From NCBI GenBank assembly GCA_040878225.1, contig JBBDMR010000074.1:1-23037 (forward strand): a DNA stretch of 23,037 nt, in the 5' to 3' direction. This document shows positions 14,926 to 21,418 of the stretch, in pieces. This DNA is from MA-ANB-1 sp040878225. GTDB lineage: Bacteria > Actinomycetota > Acidimicrobiia > Spongiisociales > ZC4RG35. The translations under genes were made by a program, and so were the position numbers. The notes beneath the pieces are model-generated. The model was not told the origin of the DNA. It saw nothing but the letters and a program-made list of their open reading frames with translations, and ran no database searches. Within the stretch, counting starts at the first letter, position 1. Each line of letters opens with the position of its first letter.

Positions 14926-16262
14926 ACCCGGGGACGGCCGGTGACGGCTTTCTGGAAGTGGCGGGTGAACCATTGTCTCGCCAGTGTGGCCACGTGGTCG
15001 AGGGCACCCGGCTCTTCAAAGAGGTGCGTGGCCCCCGGGACGATCTCGAGTTCGGTTTCGCATCTCATTTGGGCTTGTGCTCTGCGGTTGAGGTCGAGTA
15101 CGACGGTATCGAGACTTCCGACGATGAGAAGTGTCGGTGCCACCACATCTGAGATGCGCGGTCCCGTGAGGTCGGGTCGTCCGCCCCGCGACACCACAGA
15201 GGCGATGTCTGGTCCCAGACTTGCCGCTGCGCGGAGGGCCGCAGCAGCACCGGTGGACGCTCCGAAGTAACCGACGGGTTGCGACGGCCACTCCTCGAAT
15301 CGGGTGAGCCAGCCGGTGACCTCGATCAGCCGACGAGCGAGAAGCTCGATGTCGAAGACGTTGGCCCGGTCCAGCTCTTCGGCGGGAGTGAGGAGGTCGA
15401 AGAGCAGAGTTCCCAGACGAGCCTGGTTGAGCGCGTGAGCCACATGGCGGTTCCGTGGGCTGTGGCGACTGCTACCGGAGCCGTGCACGAAAATGACAGT
15501 GCCTGTCGAGTCCACAGGAAGACTCAGTCGTCCCTCGAGGCCGACCCCACCGGCGGCGATGCGCACATCTCCGTCATACCCGGCCGCCCCTCTTTTTGGG
15601 AGGTCGGCCGCCTGCGAACCGACGGGAACGTTGGCTACCCGTTCCAGCAGCGATGTCACCTCGCCGTCTGTCGTCTGGTTGAAGTCGAGATAGAACTGGC
15701 CGATGGCGTAAAACGAAGCTGGCTGTTCGACGATGATGACCTCGTCGGCGTCTCCTGCGAGTCGCTCGGCCACGTCTACGGGAGCCACCGGTGCTGCGAC
15801 CACGACCCGGACGGCGCCGAGACCGCGGGCCACTCGACAGGCGGCTTTGATGGTGGAGCCGGTGGCGATGCCGTCGTCGACTATCACTGCCACCTTGCCG
15901 AATAATTCCACCCGTGGCCGACTCTTGCGGAACAGCTCCGCCCGTCTCTGCAGCTCGGCGCGTTCTCGCCGCTCCACGGCTTCCAACTCATGCTCGGAGA
16001 CTCCTGCCATGGACATGACCCTGGAGTCAAGGATGCGGACCCCTTCCTCACCGATGGCGCCCATGGCCAACTCAGGCTGATAAGGGACTCCGAGCTTGCG
16101 GACCACTATGACGTCCAACGGGGCGTGGAGACGGGTGGCCACCTCGTATGCCACAGGGACACCTCCCCGGGGGAGGCCCAGGACCACCACGTCCTCCCGA
16201 TTCCCCAGATGGGTCAGCTGTTCTGCCAGACGGCGACCCGCCTCTTCACGATCACTGAACAC
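14922..16262 (-). CDS. Phosphoribosyltransferase fused to alpha/beta-hydrolase (Rv0571c-like)
   Basis: This 446-residue fusion has an N-terminal type I phosphoribosyltransferase domain (residues 1-215), with LGLPRGGVPVAYEVA and the PRPP-binding loop VAVIVDDGIATGSTI (D129, D130). An alpha/beta-hydrolase of dienelactone-hydrolase type follows (about 230-440). It contains the HGSGSSRHSPRN oxyanion segment, the nucleophile elbow GASTG (S336), a likely acid in SLDTVVLD and the histidine in GATHLFEE. The same fusion is found in Rv0571c of the mycobacterial DosR regulon. A phosphoribosyl acceptor and an ester or lactone substrate are unknown. ATG 16262 follows no strong Shine-Dalgarno. It is the first gene of a coupled pair with the CapA-like gene. 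A 26-nt palindrome containing a DosR-like box is centred about 55 nt upstream. Confidence 0.88.
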   Translation of the reverse strand: MFSDREEAGRRLAEQLTHLGNREDVVVLGLPRGGVPVAYEVATRLHAPLDVIVVRKLGVPYQPELAMGAIGEEGVRILDSRVMSMAGVSEHELEAVERRERAELQRRAELFRKSRPRVELFGKVAVIVDDGIATGSTIKAACRVARGLGAVRVVVAAPVAPVDVAERLAGDADEVIIVEQPASFYAIGQFYLDFNQTTDGEVTSLLERVANVPVGSQAADLPKRGAAGYDGDVRIAAGGVGLEGRLSLPVDSTGTVIFVHGSGSSRHSPRNRHVAHALNQARLGTLLFDLLTPAEELDRANVFDIELLARRLIEVTGWLTRFEEWPSQPVGYFGASTGAAAALRAAASLGPDIASVVSRGGRPDLTGPRISDVVAPTLLIVGSLDTVVLDLNRRAQAQMRCETELEIVPGATHLFEEPGALDHVATLARQWFTRHFQKAVTGRPRV

Positions 16263-16304
16263 GAGATATCACCTGTCCCCAGTATCGCCTACCAACGACC
16301 GTGG

Positions 16305-16330
16305 CACCTAGGGGCATAAGTCCCTAGGTG
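16305..16330 (-). promoter_or_regulatory. 26-nt palindromic operator containing a DosR-like box
   Basis: Arms CACCTAGGG and CCCTAGGTG are perfect 9-nt inverted repeats around the 8-nt centre GCATAAGT. Read toward the phosphoribosyltransferase-hydrolase gene, the core is GGGACTTATGCCCC (16311-16324), very close to the mycobacterial DosR consensus. The core ends 48 nt from that gene's ATG. Confidence 0.68.
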
Positions 16331-16400
16331 GCCGGTCGGGCTCTAGCCAATCACCTACCTCCGGCGACGTTCCCGTGGCGTGGGCGCTGATCGGCGACTC

Positions 16401-16414
16401 GGGCATTTCGGCCC
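16401..16414 (+). promoter_or_regulatory. DosR-like box upstream of the small Cys/His gene and rtcB
   Basis: GGGCATTTCGGCCC is identical to the 14-mer upstream of hypA. It ends 48 nt before ATG 16463, mirroring the box of the divergent gene, so each direction of the 200-nt intergenic region has its own box at the same distance. Confidence 0.5.
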
Positions 16415-16462
16415 TATCTCCATGCCGGCGAGTTTCGTAGGGTCGGTTGCAGGAGGTGAATT

Positions 16463-16690
16463 ATGGGTTGTTGTTGGCACTCGCATCATGGTCCCTGCTG
16501 TGTGGGGCCGCCCTGGTGGTATGAGCAGACTCCGATCGGACCGCCGATCGCGCGAAGGCGACGCCGTGAAGAGCTCGAGGACTACTTGGGTTATCTGGAA
16601 GATGAGTTGAAGCGGGTACGAGAGGAGATGGAGGAGGCTGAGGCCACCCGTAGCAAGTCCCTGCGACACGCGGTCCCACGAGGGTTCTGA
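16463..16690 (+). CDS. Small Cys/His-rich coiled-coil protein of unknown function
   Basis: The 75-residue product opens with a compact metal-ligand-like cluster: C3, C4, H6, H8, H9, C12 and C13, followed by PPWWYEQTP. It continues into a charged predicted coiled coil (about 34-62, rich in Arg, Glu and Leu: EELEDYLGYLEDELKRVREE). It resembles in style the small metal-binding/coiled-coil proteins of the DUF5320 type, but I cannot assign it. AGGAGG lies 7 nt before ATG 16463, one of the strongest ribosome sites in the window, so the gene is very likely real. Its stop is at 16690 and rtcB starts at GTG 16692, implying co-translation with RtcB. Confidence 0.78.
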   Translation: MGCCWHSHHGPCCVGPPWWYEQTPIGPPIARRRRREELEDYLGYLEDELKRVREEMEEAEATRSKSLRHAVPRGF

Positions 16691-16691
16691 T

Positions 16692-18185
16692 GTGAGCAGT
16701 GCTAACGGGGCTGGCGCCGATGCCACCGCACCCGCCCCACCGGCAAGGGAGGCGGAAGCCTCAGCGATACGGCCTCTGAACGATGTGATCTGGGAGATTC
16801 CCAGACATGGTGGGATGCGGGTCCCGGGGTGGATCTTCGCCTCGGAGAAGTTGTTGATGAAGGCCGAGGAGGACCGGGCGGTGGTCCAGGTGGAGAATGT
16901 GGCTCATCTTCCCGGGATCGTGAAGGCGTCGATGGCGATGCCTGACATCCATTGGGGTTACGGCTTCCCTATCGGTGGGGTGGCTGCCACCGACGTGGAG
17001 GAGGGAGGTGTCGTCTCACCGGGTGGGGTCGGCTTCGACATCTGCTGTGGGGTCCGTCTTCTCTCGTCCCGCTTCACCATGTCCGACTTCGAAACTCACC
17101 GGGAGGGGGTCATGGCACAGCTGGCGCGTCGTATTCCCCGGGGTATCGGGAAGGGGGGCATCGCTGGACGAGAACTGCTCGGAGACGTGCTGGAACGGGG
17201 AGTCCCCGCTGTCTTGGACGCCGGCTATGGAACGGAGGCGGATCTGGAGCGTTGCGAGGAGCGAGGCACATCGGCCGGGGCCGATCCGGGGCGAATCTCG
17301 GAACTGGCGCGCCGGCGGGGCCAGGGACAATTGGGATCTCTCGGGGCGGGCAACCACTTCCTCGAAGTGCAGGTGGTCGACAAAGTCGTGGATCCCGATG
17401 CCGCTCGGGTGTTCGGGCTGGCCGAGGGAATGATCACAGTGATGATCCACTGTGGAAGCCGGGGGCTGGGTCATCAGACCTGTCAGGAGCAAGTGAAGCT
17501 GATGGGTCCGGCCATGGCGGAATACGGGATCGAGGTGCCAGACCGTCAGTTGGCCTGTGTCCCGGTGCGATCCCCGGAGGGGGAGGTCTATCTGGGGGCC
17601 ATGGCGGCCGCGGCCAACTTCGCCTGGGCCAACCGTCACGTCTTGGCCCACGAGACCCGACATGCCTTTGCCGATGCGTTGGGCATCTCAGCCGAAGAGA
17701 CCGGGATGGATCTAGTCTACGACGTGGCCCACAACCTGGCCAAACTCGAACACCACCAGGTCGGCGGTGAGGACCGTCTTCTCTGTGTCCACCGCAAGGG
17801 GGCCACCCGGGCTTTTGGACCCGATCACCCCGACCTACCCGACGACCTGCAGAGAGTCGGACAGCCCGTCTTCCTCCCTGGCTCGATGGGGACCGCCTCC
17901 TGGGTGTTGAAAGGTGTTCCTGACAACCCCGCCTTCGACTCCGCCGCTCATGGGGCGGGAAGGATGATGAGCCGCCACGCGGCGAAGCGAGTCCGTGGTG
18001 GCGGCGAGGTCAAAGACGAACTGGAGGCCAGGGGGATCTCGGTGCGTCCCAGGTCGATTCGACTCCTCTCCGAGGAGGCCGACTATGCCTACAAGGACGT
18101 GACCGAGGTGGCCCGGGTGTGTCAGGCAGCCGGCCTGGCAGGCCTGGTGGCCCGCCTGCGCCCGGTAGGGGTGGTGAAAGGGTGA
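16692..18185 (+). CDS. rtcB: RNA-splicing ligase RtcB
   Basis: RtcB joins RNA 2',3'-cyclic phosphate or 3'-phosphate ends to 5'-OH ends, using GTP and Mn2+. In the 497-residue product, probable metal ligands are D116 and C119 (GFDICCGVR), H222 (AGNHFLEV), H253 (IHCGSRGLGHQ) and H347 (DVAHNLAK). The guanylated histidine is H420 in AAHGAGRMMSR. The usual DINCGVR reads DICCGVR here, placing a second cysteine beside the metal ligand. The N-terminal 25 residues are Ala/Pro-rich and outside the fold. The start is GTG 16692, with GAGGG 8 nt upstream. It is co-transcribed with the small Cys/His gene. No archease, the usual RtcB activating factor, is seen in the window. Confidence 0.95.
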   Translation: MSSANGAGADATAPAPPAREAEASAIRPLNDVIWEIPRHGGMRVPGWIFASEKLLMKAEEDRAVVQVENVAHLPGIVKASMAMPDIHWGYGFPIGGVAATDVEEGGVVSPGGVGFDICCGVRLLSSRFTMSDFETHREGVMAQLARRIPRGIGKGGIAGRELLGDVLERGVPAVLDAGYGTEADLERCEERGTSAGADPGRISELARRRGQGQLGSLGAGNHFLEVQVVDKVVDPDAARVFGLAEGMITVMIHCGSRGLGHQTCQEQVKLMGPAMAEYGIEVPDRQLACVPVRSPEGEVYLGAMAAAANFAWANRHVLAHETRHAFADALGISAEETGMDLVYDVAHNLAKLEHHQVGGEDRLLCVHRKGATRAFGPDHPDLPDDLQRVGQPVFLPGSMGTASWVLKGVPDNPAFDSAAHGAGRMMSRHAAKRVRGGGEVKDELEARGISVRPRSIRLLSEEADYAYKDVTEVARVCQAAGLAGLVARLRPVGVVKG

Positions 18186-18373
18186 GCACCCTCCCGCCAA
18201 CCGCCCCGTCGGTGGCGGAGAAAGGCGGAGCCGGGTTCGAAGGCACAGCGTTCCTGCTAGCGACCCTGACCCCCTGGTCCCGCCGCCGAGAGGTGCAATG
18301 ATCCCTCAACGATAAGCACACGTTCACATGATGGTGGGCGCCACGCCATGCGGCAGTCGCTACAAAATGAAGG
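18186..18373. other. Gap between rtcB and hsp20 terminator
   Basis: No gene is supported. A GTG frame at 18182-18301 overlaps the rtcB stop and would encode 39 residues, but its product has no recognisable feature. The sequence GGGTTCGAA at about 18222 resembles a tRNA T-loop but no tRNA stem can be drawn around it. Confidence 0.4.
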
Positions 18374-18398
18374 GAGCGGGCCCAATTCGGACCCGCTC
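18374..18398. terminator. Bidirectional terminator between rtcB and hsp20
   Basis: Arms GAGCGGGCCC and GGACCCGCTC pair over 10 positions with one mismatch and a 5-nt loop AATTC. On the plus strand TCTTCT follows; on the minus strand CCTTCATTTTG follows. It lies 20 nt beyond the hsp20 stop and 190 nt beyond rtcB, between the two convergent genes. Confidence 0.72.
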
Positions 18399-18418
18399 TC
18401 TTCTACATTCGGAATGGA

Positions 18419-18859
18419 TCAGGCGTCGACCTCGACCTTGATCTTCTCCGGCTCGACCGGTTTGGTCTCTTCGGGGAGAGCCACCTTCACCGTGAGAATT
18501 CCTTTGGTGTAACTCGCCTTGATTTTGTCGGCGCTGACACCCTCGGGGACGGGAATCCGCCTCACGAATTTCCCGTATTTCCTCTCGTGCATGTAATGGT
18601 CTTCCTCGGAGACTTCCTTCTCCTCGGACTTCTCACCTTTGATGGTGAGATAGTCCTCGTCGACCGTGATCTCGACATCCTTGTCCGGGTCGATTCCGGG
18701 CAGTTCAGCCGTGACGATCAGCTCTCCATCCGTCCGGGTGACGTCCATCGACGGCCGGAAAGGAAACTCGAATCCCTCGCTCACAAAGCGGGGGAAGCGA
18801 AGGGCGGAATCCCATTCCTTCTCGATGTCGATGAGCGGTCTCCATAGCTCTAACTTCAC
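18419..18859 (-). CDS. Hsp20/alpha-crystallin small heat-shock protein
   Basis: The 146-residue chaperone has an N-terminal arm (LELWRPLIDIEKEWDSAL), an alpha-crystallin domain (about 35-125) with MDVTRTDGELIVTAELPG and ERKYGKFVRRIPVPEGV, and the GILTV signature near 117, followed by an acidic/lysine tail. It would hold unfolded proteins in ATP-independent oligomers. HspX in mycobacteria is the hallmark of the DosR regulon, though this sequence is closer to general bacterial Hsp20 than to HspX. The start is GTG 18859, with a perfect AGGAGG 8 nt upstream; longer frames to 18973 pass through the leader. It is separated by 181 nt from the upstream glycine-zipper gene, and a DosR-like half box lies at 18967-18980. 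Confidence 0.93.
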   Translation of the reverse strand: MKLELWRPLIDIEKEWDSALRFPRFVSEGFEFPFRPSMDVTRTDGELIVTAELPGIDPDKDVEITVDEDYLTIKGEKSEEKEVSEEDHYMHERKYGKFVRRIPVPEGVSADKIKASYTKGILTVKVALPEETKPVEPEKIKVEVDA

Positions 18860-18966
18860 GATTGTCACCTCCTGTCTCGGACCATTGCCCTCGTTCTTAT
18901 TGGCTGGCGGCCCAATCCAGCCGGGCTCTGTCTTATCTATTGTCATGTCGACACGGCTGGGTGGTA

Positions 18967-18980
18967 GGGCCATAAGTCAG
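18967..18980 (-). promoter_or_regulatory. DosR-like box upstream of hsp20
   Basis: Toward hsp20 it reads CTGACTTATGGCCC: the ACTTATGGCCC part matches a common mycobacterial DosR-box variant, and the leading GG is lost. It lies 107 nt from the GTG start. A weaker element, CGGACCATTGCCCT at 18878-18891, is nearer the start. Confidence 0.45.
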
Positions 18981-18990
18981 GTTTTGCGGC

Positions 18991-19028
18991 CCGTGATTTC
19001 GTTCTGCCATCTCGACGTATCGGATGGC
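18991..19028 (+). repeat. Remnant of capA-like gene in the hsp20 upstream region
   Basis: This 38-nt segment matches 14771-14808 at 35 positions and, in the same minus frame, would encode AIRYVEMAERNHG versus AIRYVEIAERRHG in the CapA-like protein. Weaker similarity continues to about 19046, across the stop codon of the neighbouring stress-protein gene. It is not part of any open gene here, so it looks like the residue of a duplication or recombination. Confidence 0.6.
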
Positions 19029-19040
19029 GTTCGCACCGGC

Positions 19041-19565
19041 TCAGCCGAGGTGCTTGGGCTTGACGACGATTCGCCCTTCATGGCGCTCGAGGATCCGTTT
19101 CACCTCGTCGGGATGCCCGTGCTGGTCTACGACGACCATCACCTGGCCCTTCTGGAGTGGGGTTCGTTCCCAATTCCATTCCTCTTCCATGACATGTTCC
19201 TCGGCTTTCAGCCCGAGATAGGCACCCCAGAATCCACCGGCGAGCGCGCCGGTGACGCCGCCAGCGGCGAGAATGCCGGCCACTCCTAGCGTCCCCGCGC
19301 CGGGGACCATCAGGGCAAGCACCGTCATGCCGGCGATGGCACCGATCGGTGCCCCGACGAACATGCCTCGTTCGAGACCGTGAGCCGTCTCGGCCTCGAC
19401 ATCTCCTTCGAACACGTAACGGTCCGACCCATGTACGGCAACACCGAGATGCTCGTCAGCCAATCCGGAGCGTCTCAGATCCTCTACGGCTGCCTCAGCG
19501 ATGGTCTGATCATCGAAGATCGCCCCAATTTGGGGTTCGTGGGTCGTCTCACTGGCCTCTCTCAT
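19041..19565 (-). CDS. Glycine-zipper general stress protein (GSP17M/DUF1269-like)
   Basis: The 174-residue product has an N-terminal alpha/beta domain (IGAIFDDQTIAEAAVEDLRRSGL, residues 13-35) like the general stress protein 17M domain. A long Gly/Ala hydrophobic hairpin follows (67-119, starting GMFVGAPIGAIAG) that could span or insert into the membrane. The C-terminal domain contains VMVVVDQHGHPDEVKRILE. These proteins are stress-associated with no defined reaction. ATG 19565 is chosen; GTG 19601 is also possible and would overlap the preceding gene by 11 nt, and neither has a strong ribosome site. It is the last clear member of the minus-strand operon with the dehydrogenase genes. Its stop codon falls inside the stretch similar to the CapA-like gene. 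Confidence 0.72.
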   Translation of the reverse strand: MREASETTHEPQIGAIFDDQTIAEAAVEDLRRSGLADEHLGVAVHGSDRYVFEGDVEAETAHGLERGMFVGAPIGAIAGMTVLALMVPGAGTLGVAGILAAGGVTGALAGGFWGAYLGLKAEEHVMEEEWNWERTPLQKGQVMVVVDQHGHPDEVKRILERHEGRIVVKPKHLG

Positions 19566-19590
19566 ATCTTCGATTCCGTTTGAGTCAGAC

Positions 19591-19851
19591 TCATCGGTCA
19601 CCGAGCCGGCGGTGAAGGTCGATCGACATCCAGGCGGTGGGGGCGAGGATGCCGGCCATCTCGGCGACGCTAAGGGCATCGACTCTGTCTCGTGTCTCTT
19701 CGCCATTGATGTGCGCGCAGCCACCGACCTGTGAGGTCAGCTGACACACATTGATGTGACTACGGGCTGTCTGATACACCATCTCCCGGAGCGTCTCCGG
19801 GTCGAGGGCCCGGAGCGACTCCTCTACTTCGTGCAGCGTTGTAACGGTCAT
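19591..19851 (-). CDS. Conserved-looking small protein of unknown function (86 aa)
   Basis: I do not recognise this product. It begins TVTTLHEVEESLRALDPETL, predicted helical, then has a Cys/His segment (ARSHINVCQLTSQVGGCAHING, about residues 29-50) and a C-terminal ALSVAEMAGILAPTAWMSID. The start ATG 19851 has GGAG 6 nt upstream. The gene lies 2 nt from the stop of the acyl carrier protein gene and overlaps or abuts the stress-protein gene, so it is an operon member. The two cysteines and two histidines may bind metal, but that is a guess. Close spacing and a ribosome site support it being real. Confidence 0.6.
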   Translation of the reverse strand: MTVTTLHEVEESLRALDPETLREMVYQTARSHINVCQLTSQVGGCAHINGEETRDRVDALSVAEMAGILAPTAWMSIDLHRRLGDR

Positions 19852-19853
19852 AG

Positions 19854-20123
19854 CTAACTCCTATCAGATAGATCCAAGGTTGCCGTGTGCCCCACCAAAT
19901 AGCTCACAGCCCCATCGATGGTCATGAAATTCGACACCTCGCGCTGTGGGATATCCAGGCCGGTCTTCTCGCTTATGCCGATCATCCAGGTGAGATAGTC
20001 CATGGAGTCCAGGTCGAGTTGCTCGGTGAGATCCAGGCTGTCGTCGACTGAGGTGCGATCCACCTCCGGCGCAATATCACCGAGGATATCGAAGATGAGA
20101 TCGCGTGCTTGTTCATTGGTCAT
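19854..20123 (-). CDS. Acyl carrier protein
   Basis: The 89-residue product has the helical carrier fold with the phosphopantetheine serine S40 in LDLDSMDYL, and an acidic helix II region. It is close in size to stand-alone acyl carrier proteins, with a slightly longer C-terminal tail (TATLDLSDRS). ATG 20123 overlaps the stop of the E2 gene as ATGA, so it is translated with the dehydrogenase complex rather than with a fatty-acid synthase gene. No ketosynthase or holo-ACP synthase is nearby. A role in accepting acyl groups from the dehydrogenase, or in lipoate supply through octanoyl-ACP, is possible but unproven. Confidence 0.87.
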   Translation of the reverse strand: MTNEQARDLIFDILGDIAPEVDRTSVDDSLDLTEQLDLDSMDYLTWMIGISEKTGLDIPQREVSNFMTIDGAVSYLVGHTATLDLSDRS

Positions 20124-21418
20124 AGTTCCTCCGGTTTCTGTAAGAGCCGATCCAGCGTTGTCAAGAAGAGCCCGCCGGTGTGCCCGTCGGTCACGCGGTG
20201 GTCAGCTGCGAGGGTGGCGTGGACGACGGGATGGGCCACCGGCTCACCGTCAATTGCAACCACCTCCTCGATGATCTTGCCAAACCCGACCATCGCGACT
20301 TGTGGGGGGATGATGATCGGAAAGGCCAGGTCCACCCCGCGGTCACCGAGGTTGGTCACGGTGACCGTCGGATCGGACATCTCCGAGCCCCGCAGTCTCC
20401 AGGTGCGAGCCCGGGAGACGAGGTCGCGTAGGCGCTCCATGAGCTCATCCAAATCGAGTTGGTCCGCATCATGAATGGCCGGAGCAACAAGGCCCCCCTC
20501 GCGTAGCGAGATCGCAACACCGAGGTGGACGGACCCGGAGGGCACGAAACCCTCGTCGTTCCAGCGACCGTTGAGGTCCGGGATTTCGCGCACCGCAAGT
20601 GCGGTGGCCTTGAGCAGCAGTACGGCCGGAAGTACCCGTTGTGTTATCGGCCGCTCCGTGTTCAGCTCTTCGAGCCAGTCAAGGGCACGACTCATGTCGA
20701 TCCGTGAGGCCAGGTAGTAGTGGGGTATTTCTCGCTTCGACCGGCCCATCGAGCGGGTAATCGCCTTGCGCATGACTGCCACTCTGTCTTCGCGCTCCTC
20801 GAAAGCTCGACCGGCGGTCGCGCTCGCGACATCTGCGTGAACCAAAAGCCCATCGGAACGTGACGACCTCAGCGACTTCAAATCGACTCCGAGTTCACGA
20901 GCCAGTGCCCGTGCTCGAGGTGTGGCCTTGGCTCGAGGTGGGGCTACCGGAGCCGGACGGGATTGCGACGAGGCGATCGCGGGGGCCGCAGCTCTCCTCA
21001 CATCCTCTCTGGTCACCGAGCCGTCGATGCCGCTGCCGACCACATGATCGATGTCGACTCCGAGCGTGTGAGCGAGGTGACGGACCGGAGGAGACATCTG
21101 CCGTGGGACGCTTGGCGGTCTTTGCTGAGGCGCAGCCGAGGTCAGAACTTGCTGCGACGGCGGGGAGGGCGCCTCCGCTTCACTCAAACTGATCCTCGCC
21201 AGGGGTGTGCCAACCGGCAGCTTCTCCAGGCTGGGTTGACACAACAGCTCCTCGATCACCCCGTCGTGCCAGCACTCGATCTCGATAATGCCCTTGTCGG
21301 TCTCCACCTCGGCGATGATCTGGCCGTACTCGACTCGATCACCCGGTTGTACCAGCCACGCCACCAACATCCCCTCGTCCATGTCGGCGCCAAGCGAGGG
21401 AAGGGCGAATTCGATCAT
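20120..21418 (-). CDS. 2-oxoacid dehydrogenase E2 (dihydrolipoamide acyltransferase) with two E3-binding domains
   Basis: The 432-residue E2 transfers an acyl group from E1 to coenzyme A. An N-terminal lipoyl domain carries the lipoyl lysine K42 in ETDKG. Two peripheral subunit-binding domains follow: MSPPVRHLAHTLGVDIDHVV (about 108-141) and ATPRARALARELGVDLKSL (about 165-200), each separated by Ala/Pro linkers. The catalytic domain (about 208-432) ends with the active-site motif DHRVTDG (H407, D411). Most E2 chains have one E3-binding domain. ATG 21418 overlaps the E1beta stop as ATGA, which decides the start over the longer frame to 21550. Substrate (pyruvate, branched-chain 2-oxoacid or acetoin) is not certain from sequence. 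Confidence 0.9.
   Translation of the reverse strand: MIEFALPSLGADMDEGMLVAWLVQPGDRVEYGQIIAEVETDKGIIEIECWHDGVIEELLCQPSLEKLPVGTPLARISLSEAEAPSPPSQQVLTSAAPQQRPPSVPRQMSPPVRHLAHTLGVDIDHVVGSGIDGSVTREDVRRAAAPAIASSQSRPAPVAPPRAKATPRARALARELGVDLKSLRSSRSDGLLVHADVASATAGRAFEEREDRVAVMRKAITRSMGRSKREIPHYYLASRIDMSRALDWLEELNTERPITQRVLPAVLLLKATALAVREIPDLNGRWNDEGFVPSGSVHLGVAISLREGGLVAPAIHDADQLDLDELMERLRDLVSRARTWRLRGSEMSDPTVTVTNLGDRGVDLAFPIIIPPQVAMVGFGKIIEEVVAIDGEPVAHPVVHATLAADHRVTDGHTGGLFLTTLDRLLQKPEEL

Noticed and set aside
18215..18240. tRNA-like T-loop GGGTTCGAA
   Set aside because: No acceptor, D-arm or anticodon stem can be paired around it.
18182..18301. GTG frame overlapping the rtcB stop, about 39 residues
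   Set aside because: It has no recognisable sequence and only the accidental GTGA overlap supports it; it is too short to claim as a gene or an archease remnant.
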